In this document: positions 10,596 to 21,179 of the stretch, in pieces | Position numbering within the stretch: position 1 is the first letter of the stretch | How the letters are laid out: the number at the start of each line of letters is the position of its first letter | NCBI GenBank assembly: GCA_943737045.1 | Contig: CALSFV010000027.1 | Coordinates: 1,003,342 to 1,067,341 of the forward strand | Reading direction: 5' to 3' | Source of the DNA: Parapristionchus giblindavisi | Lineage: Eukaryota; Nematoda; Chromadorea; Rhabditida; Diplogasteridae | Length of the DNA stretch: 64,000 bases | Notes under the pieces: model-generated | Databases searched by the model: none | What the model saw: the letters and a program-made list of their open reading frames with translations, nothing else | Told to the model about the DNA's origin: nothing | Position numbers and translations under genes: made by a program

Positions 10596-12565
10596 AATCA
10601 ATCAATAGCCAGGACCCCCTTGATAGTCATAATTTTGAACAACTAAATAAGGAATTCAGAAAAGAATTGGATAGATACCAGAAAACCATAGAGCGGAAAA
10701 TAATCGATAGCGAAGATAGTAATAAGTTCTTTCGATATATGAAGCGCTGCTCAAATAAAGAGAAAGGAGTTGAGGGACTTAAGGACAAAAATGGCCTTCT
10801 CATTATGGATGACTTAGGTAAAGCTAACCTACTTGCAAATGCGTTTGCGGGTGTTTTCACTGTTGATAATGGTACACTACCCCAACTTTCACAACTCCCC
10901 ACTTTTGGCAATTATCAAGAACCACTGTTTATTCGACATGAAATATGTGCCCTAATTGAAAAATGGAAGCGCTCTTCCTGTCGTACTCCAGAGAATATAG
11001 ATCTCTCATTCATTAAGAAAATAGCCGTACCAATAGCTGAACCACTAGAAATAATCTTTCGTCATTCCTTTGAAACAGGGGTGGTTCCTTCCCCCTGGCG
11101 TCATTCCATCATTACCCCTGTCAAGAAATCACCACCTTTTTCGGACCCACTAAACTATAGACCAATTTCTATTACCTCTTTTTTCTGTAGAATATTTGAG
11201 CGTCTGTTATGCAAATCAATAATTACTCATTGTGAATCGTTAGCAATATTCCCAGATGAACAATATGGTTTCAGACAAAAAAGATCGCGCGAAATGCAAA
11301 TGTTGGAAGTATTGGAGCATTGGACTTCTTCTATCAGCGAAGGAAAACCGGTTGATGTAATATATTTTGACTTTGCAAAAGCTTTCGATAGAGTTTCTCA
11401 TACTAAACTCCAAATGAAACTTGGAACCATTGGATTGTCGGATAAGACTGTTAATTGGATATTCGCCTATTTAAGTAATCGATCCTTCCAGGTTAGAATC
11501 CGTGAAAAGCTATCACATTCACTTAGTGTTACAAGCGGTGTCCCACAGGGCTCCGTTTTGGGTCCGCTTCTTTTCCTCATATATACCTCGGAAATTCCTT
11601 CACTAGCCCAACAAAACGGAGTTGTAGCTAGAATGTACGCAGATGATATAAAAATTTATCGCTCTTTTGAAGCTGGTGATTCCCCGTTACATCTACAAAC
11701 ATCAATCGATACCATTGTAAAATGGTCCGATGAGTGGCAACTTCCACTTGCTGCGCACAAATGTAATTCATTACACCTAGGTAGATCTAACCCTAAGCGA
11801 AAATACAACATCGGAACTGCAACTCTTGAGCAGAAGGACATGGTTAGAGATCTCGGTTTCCTCATTCAGAAGACCCTAACATTCTCCGCCCATAACAGAC
11901 AAACAGCTTCAAAGGCGAAAACTGCATGCCACATAATCCTTAGAGCTCTTCGCACCAAAAATGTAGCCATTCTACTAAAAACATATTCAATCTATATCAG
12001 ACCCATACTTGAAAGTGCATCTACAGTTTTTAATCCATACCAATAAGGTGACAAAAAGATGTTAGAACGAGTACAGAATTATTTCACTAGACGAGTATTC
12101 AAGCGCTGTTTTAATGCAGCGTGGGATTCAATGCCGAAAGTTTCCCTTAGAAATAAACAACTAAACTTAGATACTCTAGAAAAGCGTAGAGAAGAAATAG
12201 ATATCAAAGCTGCCATGAAATTTATCAGAGGTAAATATAAGATCTCAAATTTAAAACCTCACTACTTTCGCCCCTATATCACTCATAATGGTCTAAATTT
12301 CAACAATCCAGGCTCACGATTTCATTACAGGCATAATAGCTTCTTTCCTAGAGCGGCAAGGCTCCTCGTACAACCGAAAAACCGAATTACTTTCAGTTTC
12401 CCTGAGTTAAATTGACAAGATATTTGCCCTATCCCCATAGACCTATGTCCATTATTCAACCTCCACGTTTGTTTTGTTGTTGTGTGTTCATCATTCTTTT
12501 AAATTTATTTATCTATTATTATTTTACCGTGTTTTCTTGTAAAACGCATAAATTTATTATTATTG
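10596..12565 (+). mobile_element. 5'-truncated non-LTR retrotransposon (LINE) with RT domain
   Basis: An open frame from about 10601 encodes reverse transcriptase: YRPISITSFF, GFRQKRS, FDFAKAFDRVSH (first catalytic Asp), SGVPQGSVLGPLLFLIY and the YADD centre at 11636-11647, then a C-terminal tail SFFPRAARLLVQP. The order and motifs are those of jockey/CR1-type LINEs. The endonuclease region is absent, so the copy is 5'-truncated. The frame is broken once by TAA at 12044-12046 and continues in the same frame to 12415. The 3' UTR ends in an A/T-rich TTTATTATTATT tail. It is inserted in the right part of a TTAA-B element. Other 3' fragments of the same family lie at 36296-36545 and 32472-32562. 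Confidence 0.88.
10601..12415 (+). pseudogene. LINE reverse transcriptase ORF, truncated and with one in-frame stop
   Basis: About 605 codons remain of what should be a longer polyprotein. Motifs A, B and C of the reverse transcriptase are intact. A single TAA (12044-12046) separates the palm/thumb part from the C-terminal segment beginning MLERVQNYFTRRVFKR; both parts are in the same frame, so one substitution would explain it. There is no start codon near the 5' end (the first ATG in frame lies well inside), consistent with truncation at insertion. The element is dead in its present form. Confidence 0.8.
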
Positions 12566-12802
12566 AGTGAGGGGTTCTCAAGGGTGCTGTTGACGATGAT
12601 CGTGTTAATTTGGAACCTAGAGCCACCGTTGAGACCAAACGACGTATTGAAATCGCGTTTTTAGTTATTTCTCATCACTCTATGGTGCTAAAATTTGCAG
12701 ACTATGCCACCCGAGGCAGAATGTAATGGCGATCACGCCTGTCTAATTCATGAAAAAGTTCATGAAAACTCATGAAAAAGTTTCAGAAATTTTCAAAAAT
12801 TG

Positions 12803-13068
12803 AATTTCTCTCAAGGTGCATTTGCGAGATATATAGATCGACCCGGAATGACTTCAGGACCCAATAGAAAAAATTTGAGGTCGACATTTCTCTACTCTCT
12901 CGCCTCTTGCCCCCCACTTCAACGGCAAAATGACTACACTGAAAGTGAATTTTCTCTAAAATGTCGACCTCAAATTTGCTGAAATCTTTTCTGTGGGGTC
13001 TTGCAGCCATTCCGATTCGGTCTATGTATCTCGCAAAATACACATTTGCCTAAGAGAGAAATTTCATT
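12803..13068. repeat. imperfect palindrome
   Basis: TTTCTCTCAAGGTGCATTTG and TTGCCTAAGAGAGAAATTTC, inner GAGGTCGACATTTC and its mirror. Confidence 0.55.
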
Positions 13069-13275
13069 TTTGACGAAAAACGCGATTGCTCTGGCAATGA
13101 ATAGTACTGCTGTTCCATTGATGTTGCCCTTTGAGACGATAAAGATCCAAATGAGCAAAGCGATCAATAAAATAATACAAAATACAACATTATCCGCAAT
13201 ATTGTTTGTCTTTGGCATTTGTAATTCTTGATTTGTATTCGTGTAAGACGATAACAAGGAAAATCTATCGGCCAT
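12970..13275 (-). CDS. possible small membrane protein, C-terminus in repeat DNA
   Basis: The frame starts MADRFSLLSSYTNTNQELQM and contains one strong hydrophobic helix (VVFCIILLIALLIWIFIV). From about 13068 downward it runs into an imperfect palindrome, so the natural C-terminus is lost or lies on another exon. No homolog is recognised and no splice partner was found. It could be a chance ORF. Confidence 0.25.
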   Translation of the reverse strand: MADRFSLLSSYTNTNQELQMPKTNNIADNVVFCIILLIALLIWIFIVSKGNINGTAVLFIARAIAFFVKNEISLLGKCVFCEIHRPNRNGCKTPQKRFQQI

Positions 13276-14023
13276 TTTTATTATTCATTTTCAATATTCT
13301 CTTGTTTATCACCCAATTGTTTAAACTGTACTCTTTGTCTGTATTCAAAATAACTTGGTTCATGCGTCTAAACCAGTCTAAACCAGTACTTGAATTTTCA
13401 GTAGAACACGATCAATTCCTTAGGCAAAACAAAATCAAAAAAAAGTTGCATTTTCACATTTTTATCTTAAAGTACTCGAGAAACTACACATTTAATCTGC
13501 TGATTTTTTTATAAAAATTTTTTATACCATTTTGCATCCAAGCGGAATTCACTAACGACCCGAAACCGTATGTCTGTTTTTCTGAAATGATGGTTATGTT
13601 ATATTTAAAATTTGAACTTATTTTTCCCGTTTTTCTTGGAGTTGAAATAATGATTGCTTAGCTTTGCGCTGCAAAGACTCAAATTTTACAGTTTTGTATT
13701 TATGCCCTAGGTTCCTTCTGGGAACGTCTAGTCTATGCTCATTTGTACACCTGTGAGTAGAAAAGGGGCGTTATGGAGTTGAATAGATAATGGCATGTTT
13801 TCAGATATATAACTGAACTATTCGTGACGTTTATTTTGTATTACTTTTTTAAGTTTCTTCACCATCTCTCAAATTTATATCTTATTGTTAAAGAAATAAT
13901 GATTATTGAGCAACATAATCGTTTCTCCTCATATCGCCAAATGTCGCTTACTCCTTCACAACAGGAAAAAATTCCCCAAACTAATTGTGATACGCACAGA
14001 AACGTCAGTCCGGTTGCACTTTA

Positions 14024-15019
14024 AGAGGCCGTTTGTGTAAGAGTCGTTCAAATCTGGGGGAGGGTTGGCACAGGCCAAAAATTTTAATACCCTCAAAACT
14101 TGTGTATAGAGGTTATTGACCCCGCTGATGAAGATGGGCATACTCATTTTGGCCCCAGTGGTCCCGCAACGCCTGGGCGGGATTACGGTAACCTCACGTT
14201 TTCAAGCCGTTCTCAGTCCATGGTTGAACTAGAGGTATGAAAATTGGGCGCCGGGGGCAGAATTCGATTGCGATGACGGCTGTCTACTTCATTTGTTTTG
14301 AAAATTTTCCGAAAGGTCGTCAATTGGAAATTTTTATTGAGACGGTTGCGAGCCTAGCGAGTATGACAGTTCGAACCGGCGTGACGAGAGGATTCCAAAG
14401 ATATATTTTGAGCCCTTATCTCCGTCGAGAAAGCTTTCATTGGCTCGATATAATGATGCGCGCCTTGCAACAGGAGTCTCTCAATTCCGCACGCTATCTC
14501 GCACTCTCGAGAGTGGCGAGAGAGCGTGCGGAAATGAGAGAGTGGTGAGGGAGCGCGCGGCATTGAGACGTAAACAACTCCTGATGCTGACACAGATCAT
14601 TATATCGAGCCAATGAAAGCTTTCTCGACGGAGATAAGGGCTCAAAATATATCGTTGGAATCCTCTCGCCACGCCGGTTCGAACTGTCATACTCGCTAGG
14701 CTCGCAACCGTCTCAATCAAAATTTCCAATAATCGACCTTTTGGAAAATTTTCAAAACAAATGAAGTAGACAGCCATCATCGCCATCGAATTCTGTCTCA
14801 CGAGCCCAATTTTCATACCTCTAGCTCTACCATGGACCGAGAACGGCTTGAAAACGTGATTATACCGTAATCTCGCCCAAGCGTTGCGGGACCACTAGAG
14901 CCAAAATGACTATGCACATCTTCATCAGCGAGGTCGATAACCCCTGTACAGAAGTTTTGAGGGTATTAAAATTTTTGGCCTGTGCCAACCCTTGTTCGAC
15001 TCTTATGCAAACGGCCTCT
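14024..15019. mobile_element. 996-bp palindromic element at TA
   Basis: AGAGGCCGTTTGTGTAAGAG and mirror, TA at 14022-14023 and 15020-15021. The arms differ by scattered substitutions. It ends 17 bp before the right chemoreceptor start codon and must supply its promoter or leader. Confidence 0.8.
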
Positions 15020-15036
15020 TACTATTAAGGCCAACT

Positions 15037-18000
15037 ATGCTTCACACCAACTTCACAGTCGACCTTTCCATTGAAAAGCCACTTCAAATGTGAGACAATA
15101 TTTTCGAAAAAAAGTGTGCTTCCGATGTCAAAATCATGATGCCCTTTAGATTCTACACTATCACTGGTCTTCTTAACCTTTCCATATCTTCGTTATCAAT
15201 GTACCTTCTGATATATCATTCACCTCCGTCTATGAGAGAGTACAGATACTACATAATGCAATTAGTGGTTAGTTTTCGTTTTAAATTCCAAAATGCTCAT
15301 CTCAAATTTCAGATAATTTGTTCGCTTATGGATTTGATGATCCAGGTACATTGTCCATGCAAACTGTCCACCCTTATTTTTGCTTGTCATGAGATAAAAC
15401 CTTTCCCCATGAACAAAATATTGGCGGTGCCGTAAAGAAGGGTTTGCCCTCGAGTTTGCATGACTGACTCTCGCCACGATTAACGCGGGGTATACTGTTT
15501 ATATTGCGAGCTCAATCTCTATGATTCTACCCGAACAGTCGTATTACGAAAAAAACTCGAGGGTCCCCACCTTTAAATTCTGGTATTAGAGTTAAAGTAA
15601 TGAAAGAATGGTTTGAAAGTAGGATGTGTTGTAAGAGAAACTATTTAAAGCCACACCCCAAGCTAATTTGGAAATCTCCGCTCTGGCAATACTCTCTCAC
15701 TTTCTTTGTCTACGAGAGAGTAGTGCCAATGCGGAGGGTAAAATTAGCATGGGGCATTCCTTTAAAGACTAATATCTAGAAATAAATAGGTAGGGAAAGC
15801 GTTCTATCTGTTTCCCAAGAAACAAAATATTGGTCGCGCCGTAAATTCAGGTATTCCAACCGATGCTTCTAATTCCTGTACTGGCCGGATACTCCATGCT
15901 GCCGTTCAACTTCACGACGCAACAATCACATTATGTTCTGGTTAGAAGTTTATTCTTATTCTCTATTCCATCATATTATACATAACGTGAAATGGTATGA
16001 CATTAGGGACCAGAGAGAGCGACATCTGCGTGTGATTTAGTTCGGGTTTTGGGATAGCTTGAAGTGTTTTGTAGGGCTTACAGGGCTACACACAGCGTTT
16101 CGAGAGCGGAATTTAGCGAGGCGACGAGAGAAAAAGAGAGACAACGCGCGCGAGAGAGAGGCAGACAGTTAGACACACACGCGACGCGACGCATGCAAGG
16201 GCGCGGAGGAGAGAGAATCCGCCTCCCCGGCATTGATGCGCAATATTGGCATTTTGCCATAAATTCTGTGTCCGCTCTCCCCACAGGGCTGAAACGCTGT
16301 GCTACACCCCAAGCTAATTTTACTCTCCGCATTGACAATACTCTCTCGCAGACAAAGAAAGCAAGAGAGTGCGGCCAGAGCGGAGAATTAGAGATCGTGA
16401 TTGCGTCAGTCATCGAGTTTATTTATTTCGATTGTACGCTGGAAAATAATAATATTTTGATGAAAATAGTTTCGAAGAAATTTGTATATGTTGAATGAAA
16501 ACATCAAATTGCTCACAAGGGAACCATAATGCATTCCCGTGGCGATATGACTAGTGACATATACCATTCGAATCAGTATCCGATACTGATATGACACCGT
16601 TAATAAGCAATCTCAATAGTTTAAGCGCTTCGAGAAAATCAATAATGAAAATCGCACAAATCCGAGGCAAGGCATGAGGTAATTGAGATCAACTCGGCTT
16701 TGAGCTCTCATCCCACCGACCCTTGTGGTGTAGTGGATCAGGCGCTCGTAATTCATTTTGTAAGTACATGGTTCGATGCCTGGTATGCGATACTATTTTT
16801 TGCTGATTTTTTTTCGAACATTGAAAAAAAGCAATAAACTGTTTATGCCGTTAGCACTTTTGAAATTTAACAAGATATCGAATCAAAATCTGAAAGTCCT
16901 TAAAAGCAGACACAAAAGGGCACGAGGAAGAGATCAGAGGTTAAGCAGACGATCGATAATGATCTACAAAGGATAATAATGAAGCAATGGATCTGAACTT
17001 TTGAACTTGAAAAAATCAGCAAAAAAATAGCATCGCATACCAGGCATCGAACCATGTACTTACAAAATGAATGAATGCGAAATGAATGCAAAATGAATGC
17101 AAAATGAATGCAAAATGCGAGCTCCTTATCCACTACACCACAAGGCTCGGTGAGATAAGAGCTCAAAGCCGTTGATCTCAATTACCTCTTGCCTTGCGAT
17201 TTTCATTATCGATTTTGTCGAAGCTCTTAAACTTTTGAGATTGCTTAGTAACGGTGTCCTATCAGAATCGGATACTGATTCGAATGGTATATGTCGCTAG
17301 TCATATCGCCACGGGAATGCATTATGGTTCCCTTGTCAGTATTATATTATTCACTTATATTACTATATTTACATTATTTTTAAAGATGTGTTGGATGATT
17401 TTAACCGTGAGTGCTCCCTGCGCGATCCTCGATGGATTTTTGTACCGGACCAGGAATCTCAAACGTGTCCTTCGGCCACACAGCCTTATTTTAAAAATTT
17501 GGGTAAGTTAGATGTTTTAATTTTCTAACTTCACAAGATCTATTATCAATCTATAAAATCACATTTCGTTCAAACATACCTTATCGATTTCTTTCGTCTC
17601 AATCAAAAGACAGCTGTGAGGTAGGTAGTTTGAAGCGAAACATATAATCGATGGATTTCGTACTCGACGTAAATTTAAAATTGGGAAAAAATATTGAAAT
17701 GGGCATAAATATTTAATTCAGAAACCTCTCACCGTTATGATTCACACTTCGGCTATTCTTCTAGTCGTCATTCCCTGGCCTCTATTCAATGTTGATCGTG
17801 CAAAAATGCGAGCGGAACTGGAACAAGTTGGTTATTCCGAAATTATTTCCAATATTGTTCACCAATCCTGCAGACATTCCCGCGTGTTATACCGTTGATG
17901 AAACACCCGACGTTTCTCCTGTACAGCTGGGACATGCACTGGATCTTTCCCTATTATGTTTGTTCGATGGTTTTCGGACTGTGCTTCATTCTGGTTACAA

Positions 18001-19025
18001 GTTCCACGTGTATCTTATACATATACCGGTCAGCACTTATACAGTATATTATACAGTATACTAATACACTAATGCAGTATGCTAATACAATACAGTGACT
18101 TTTCCAAAATACTACCCGGGTTCCAGCGCTTCATCGCCCAATAAAACCCCATAACACGTGGCAGTTTTGCGCAGAGAATGAAGTCTTTAAAATAATATTT
18201 ATAATTGCCATCACACGCAGATGAAATGAAATACTGAACATGGAATGAGTCTAGTCGAGAAAAAACAACGTTCTTGTAATATAATTGTGTACCTGTTCAA
18301 GGACTTTTATATCTTTGTCTGATAAGGACCATGTTTTTGTTATTTGTTTCATTTTATTTTCGGCACTTGCATTCAAAATTACTACTCTTTATTGCTCAAA
18401 AACTTTTTTTCTCAAGTCTTTAATTAAAATCAAGGAAAAACCTATTTGAGGATGTTGCGGCTGACAGAATCAATTATGAGTAAGCGAACGAGAAGAATGC
18501 ATGCGATGCTCACTAGACAACTCGAAATTCAAGTACGTTATTTATTTATTTATTTATTGATAGGTCTATATTATTGGTTAGAAAAAATCTCTATTTTATT
18601 AATAAATCAAAAAAAATAATTTCAGGCGTTTGTACCACTTCTCTTTATGTTCGTTCCCGATATCGTCATCATCATGTCCACTTACTCCCTCAAACAATAC
18701 GAAACCAATTGTACGATCCCCCGTCATAAAACTGAATTTAGTTTTTTTTCCAGCTATTGGTATACTCATAGTGGGACTCGCCTCAACTCATTCGATTCTA
18801 AGCAATATTCTGACGATAACTCTCCATGCACCCTACCGCGAGCAGGTTTTGGAAGATAAAATCCACTTTGAAAAAAATTAAATTCAGGCTAAAATATGGC
18901 TGGCGCCGATCCTGCGTCGATTCCCTGCCACGAGAACCCCAAGAAGTCTCGTGGCGAGCTTGTCTTCAATCCCATATTCCCAAAAGAGGAGTGCAACAAG
19001 AGAACACGATAGTACAGTATTATGA
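15037..19025 (+). CDS. STR-superfamily (srh/str-like) seven-TM chemoreceptor, right copy, complete
   Basis: Eleven exons join in phase: 15037-15089, 15150-15267, 15313-15345, 15851-15940, 17386-17502, 17722-17826, 17874-18028, 18451-18532, 18626-18710, 18754-18845 and 18888-19025, giving 355 residues, a normal length for this family. Seven hydrophobic segments are present, with MSKRTRRMH before TM6 and HAPYREQ after TM7. The last intron (18846-18887, 42 nt) is inferred. If it is not spliced, the protein ends at 18881 with 321 residues. The spliced tail is Arg/Ser-rich and ends in STVL, which would fit a class I PDZ ligand. Introns 3 and 4 are enlarged by a TTAA-A copy (15645-15765) and by a tRNA-containing foldback (16510-17336). 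A 996-bp palindrome ends 16 bp before the start codon. An apparent frameshift near 17846 lies in a 47-nt intron, so the gene looks intact. Confidence 0.82.
15645..15765 (+). mobile_element. TTAA-A MITE, 121 bp
   Basis: TTAA at both ends, full left and right arms. In intron 3 of the right chemoreceptor gene and absent from the matching intron of the left copy, so it came after the duplication or was lost on the left. Confidence 0.85.
16299..16391 (+). mobile_element. TTAA-A MITE, partial
   Basis: CACCCCAAGCTAATTTTACT to GAGCGGAGAATTAGAG; the outer right end is missing. It lies in intron 4 of the right chemoreceptor gene, next to a GA-rich tract (16100-16220). Confidence 0.65.
16510..17336. 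mobile_element. foldback element with a tRNA-like core in each arm
   Basis: Long inverted arms begin ACAAGGGAACCATAATGCAT and mirror at 17317-17336. The left arm carries A box TGGTGTAGTGG and B box GGTTCGATGCC (about 16727-16785). The right arm carries the inverted copy (about 17040-17145) with a small duplication of GAATGCAAAAT. It sits in intron 4 of the right chemoreceptor gene. A half copy without the tRNA part lies at 26345-26500. Confidence 0.75.
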
Positions 19026-19041
19026 ATACGACAATTACTGA

Positions 19042-20705
19042 TATTGACCGTATAAAATACTCTTGTTTATTTGGTACGAGAGTAGCCAGCCACAGCCACA
19101 ATGTATTTCTATGTTTAGAGAGAGAGAACAAGTGAGATACAGTCTAGCCTAAAAGTCATCGGACACTTTTTCATTTTTTTATAACTTTTGATCCAGTAAA
19201 GCAATCAAGCTGATCTTTTGAGTCAATGTAGAGAATTTATCAAGGGATACAACCATGATGTGTTGGTGATATTACATTAGTTCATTATTGCGTAGTGATG
19301 ACGCAATCGAATTACACTTTTTTGAAAAATTACATTTCTTTGGAGAAAGGCCCTGTTCTTCTGAAACATTGTGAGAGTGGAGAACCCCAGTAGGGCTGCA
19401 CAGTCAAACAATCCGAAATGGCTCCGACTTCGATTTCAAGCTGTAGCAGGGTTGCAACTTTGACCTCCAAAATTTATAACTCAGCTTCTAGATGTGCTAA
19501 CGACCCGTTCTAAGTGCTAAAATGACGCTAGCGGCGAGTAATGTTTATCCCCAGATTACGGTTGTCATAGCTCGTCATTTGCCCTCAGGGCATAAAATAA
19601 TTTTTTTTGTAGGGAGGACCGATTTTGAGACCCTACCGTTCAGAGGACAGATCTTCTAAAATTATGGTCCCTGGGCAAGCAGCTTTGCAATATATCGTAT
19701 ATGTATTTCCCTTATTTTGGTTTAGTTCCGATTCCTTTCAGACCCGTAGCAAAAGTTAGGCTGATGTCTACTCGGTTTCAGCGATCAAAATCCAAAGATC
19801 AAAGATCGGAGTTCAACAATAGTGCAAAAACTTTTGTGAACATCTCTAACATGCATTGGTACTTTGAAACTAATTGTAAGAGATTTCATCAATAGAGGCG
19901 CAGGGGCGAGAGCAGTAAGAGAGAAAGCGCAAGAGCGCACACCGAGTAGACCTCAGCATAACTTTTGCGACGGGTCTGAAAGGAATCGGAACTAAACCAA
20001 AATAAGGGAAATACATATACGATATATTGCAAAGCTGCTTGCCCAGGGACCATAATTTTAGAAGATCTGTCCTCTGAACGGTAGGGTCTCAAAATCGGTC
20101 CTCCCTACAAAAAAATTATTTTATGCCCTGAGGGCAAATGACGAGCTATGACAACCGTAATCTGGGGATAAACATTACTCGCCGCTAGCGTCATTTTAGC
20201 ACTTAGAACGGGTCGTTAGCACATCTAGAAGCTGAGTTATAAATTTTGGAGGTCAAAGTTGCAACCCTGCTACAGCTTGAAATCGAAGTCGGAGCCATTC
20301 CGGATTGTTTGACTGTGCAGCCCTACTGGGGTTCTCCACTCTCACAACGTTTCAGAAGAACTGGGCTTTTCACCAAAGAAATTTAATTTTTTCAAAAAAG
20401 TGTAATTCGATTGCGTCATCACTACGCAATAATAAACTAATGCAATATCACCAACACATCATAGTTGTATCCCTTGATAAATTCTCTACATTGACTCAAA
20501 AGATCAGCTTGATTGCTTTACTGGATCAAAAGTTATAAAAAAAATGAAAAAGTGTCCGATGACTTTTAGCCTACACTGTAGTATGTAGGTAGATCAGAGA
20601 GAGCGAGGAAGGAAGGGATGAAAACGTGAGAGGGGATCGATAGTTATTTCTCTGTTTAGCAACTAGTTACAAGGCAAATGCACAAGTACATTTTATACGG
20701 ACAAT
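19042..20705 (+). mobile_element. MITE (9191 family) split by the Tc1-like foldback
   Basis: TTGACCGTATAAAATACTC at the left and CAAGTACATTTTATACGGAC at the right correspond to the inverted ends of the element at 9191-9407. The foldback entered a TA in its middle. Confidence 0.7.
19140..20578. mobile_element. 1439-bp Tc1/mariner-like foldback
   Basis: TA target duplication at 19138-19139 and 20579-20580. Termini CAGTCTAGCCTAAAAGTCAT and mirror CTTTTAGCCTACACTG. The two arms of about 720 bp are close to perfect inverted copies. No transposase frame is present. Confidence 0.85.
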
Positions 20706-20814
20706 ATTATTGATTTTATTATTTTTTACGTATCACTTCTGTATTTACTGGCACTTTGAGTTAATATAAATCGAAAACAATAACAACAAAAAAAATAATA
20801 CAAATATTGAGCGT

Positions 20815-21042
20815 TTAAAAACACTTGTTTTATTTGTAGAAAAGACTGTCTTGTTTTGCTTGTTTTAGAAACTATGCCGATCTCTTTTATATATAAAATA
20901 GCGCGCGGCGACGGTCAGCCGGGTTAGGTGAGAGGCAGCGGAGAGACAATCGAGAGGCGGGGCGAGATCTAGCCTTTGAGCGACTTCCGTTCTTTAGAGC
21001 ACAGTGTCAATTTCTTATGCAAGTACATTTTATACACACAAT
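20815..21042 (+). mobile_element. MITE related to the 9191 family
   Basis: ATTGAGCGTTTAAAAACACT at the left, CAAGTACATTTTATACACAC at the right, with GAGAGGCAGCGGAGAGACAA inside. The inverted counterpart lies at 60743-60985. Confidence 0.6.
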
Positions 21043-21179
21043 ATTCTTCAGTTCGTTTCCTACTTCCTTTAATGACAATTGTGAAGCTTGTGTTGTTAAA
21101 ATTTTCAAGGAAAAGGTTTATTAATTCTTTTTTCTGACATTATAAATCAGTCAAAAGGAGAAAATCAATCAATAACACA

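Larger units (their letters stand above)
10185..12590 (+). mobile_element. TTAA-B MITE split by two later insertions
   Basis: The left half starts at TTAA 10185-10188 (CCTCACTCAATGGCTTCTTC). It is interrupted by the palindrome 10265-10583, continues TTGAAGAGACCA, and is interrupted again by the LINE. A piece resembling its end (ATTGAGTGAGG) resumes at about 12563. Confidence 0.6.

Noticed and set aside
14237..14816. ORFs of 103 and 111 codons with nearly the same sequence on both strands
   Set aside because: Mirror products of the 996-bp palindrome, with no known domain.
16722..16790. tRNA gene
   Set aside because: Boxes are present but no cloverleaf; duplicated in inverted form within a foldback element.
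17822..17880. Frameshift in the right chemoreceptor (one base longer than the left copy)
   Set aside because: The difference lies in a 46/47-nt intron with donor GTTGG and acceptor CAG. Splicing restores the TM5 frame in both copies.
18846..18881. Right chemoreceptor ending at the first in-frame stop (18879-18881)
   Set aside because: A 42-nt intron with TTCAG acceptor joins an open Arg/Ser-rich tail and gives the usual family length. The shorter form is kept only as an alternative.
1..19025. The inverted receptor pair as one giant composite transposon
   Set aside because: No common terminal repeats or target duplication could be defined at the outer ends, and the left end is outside the window.
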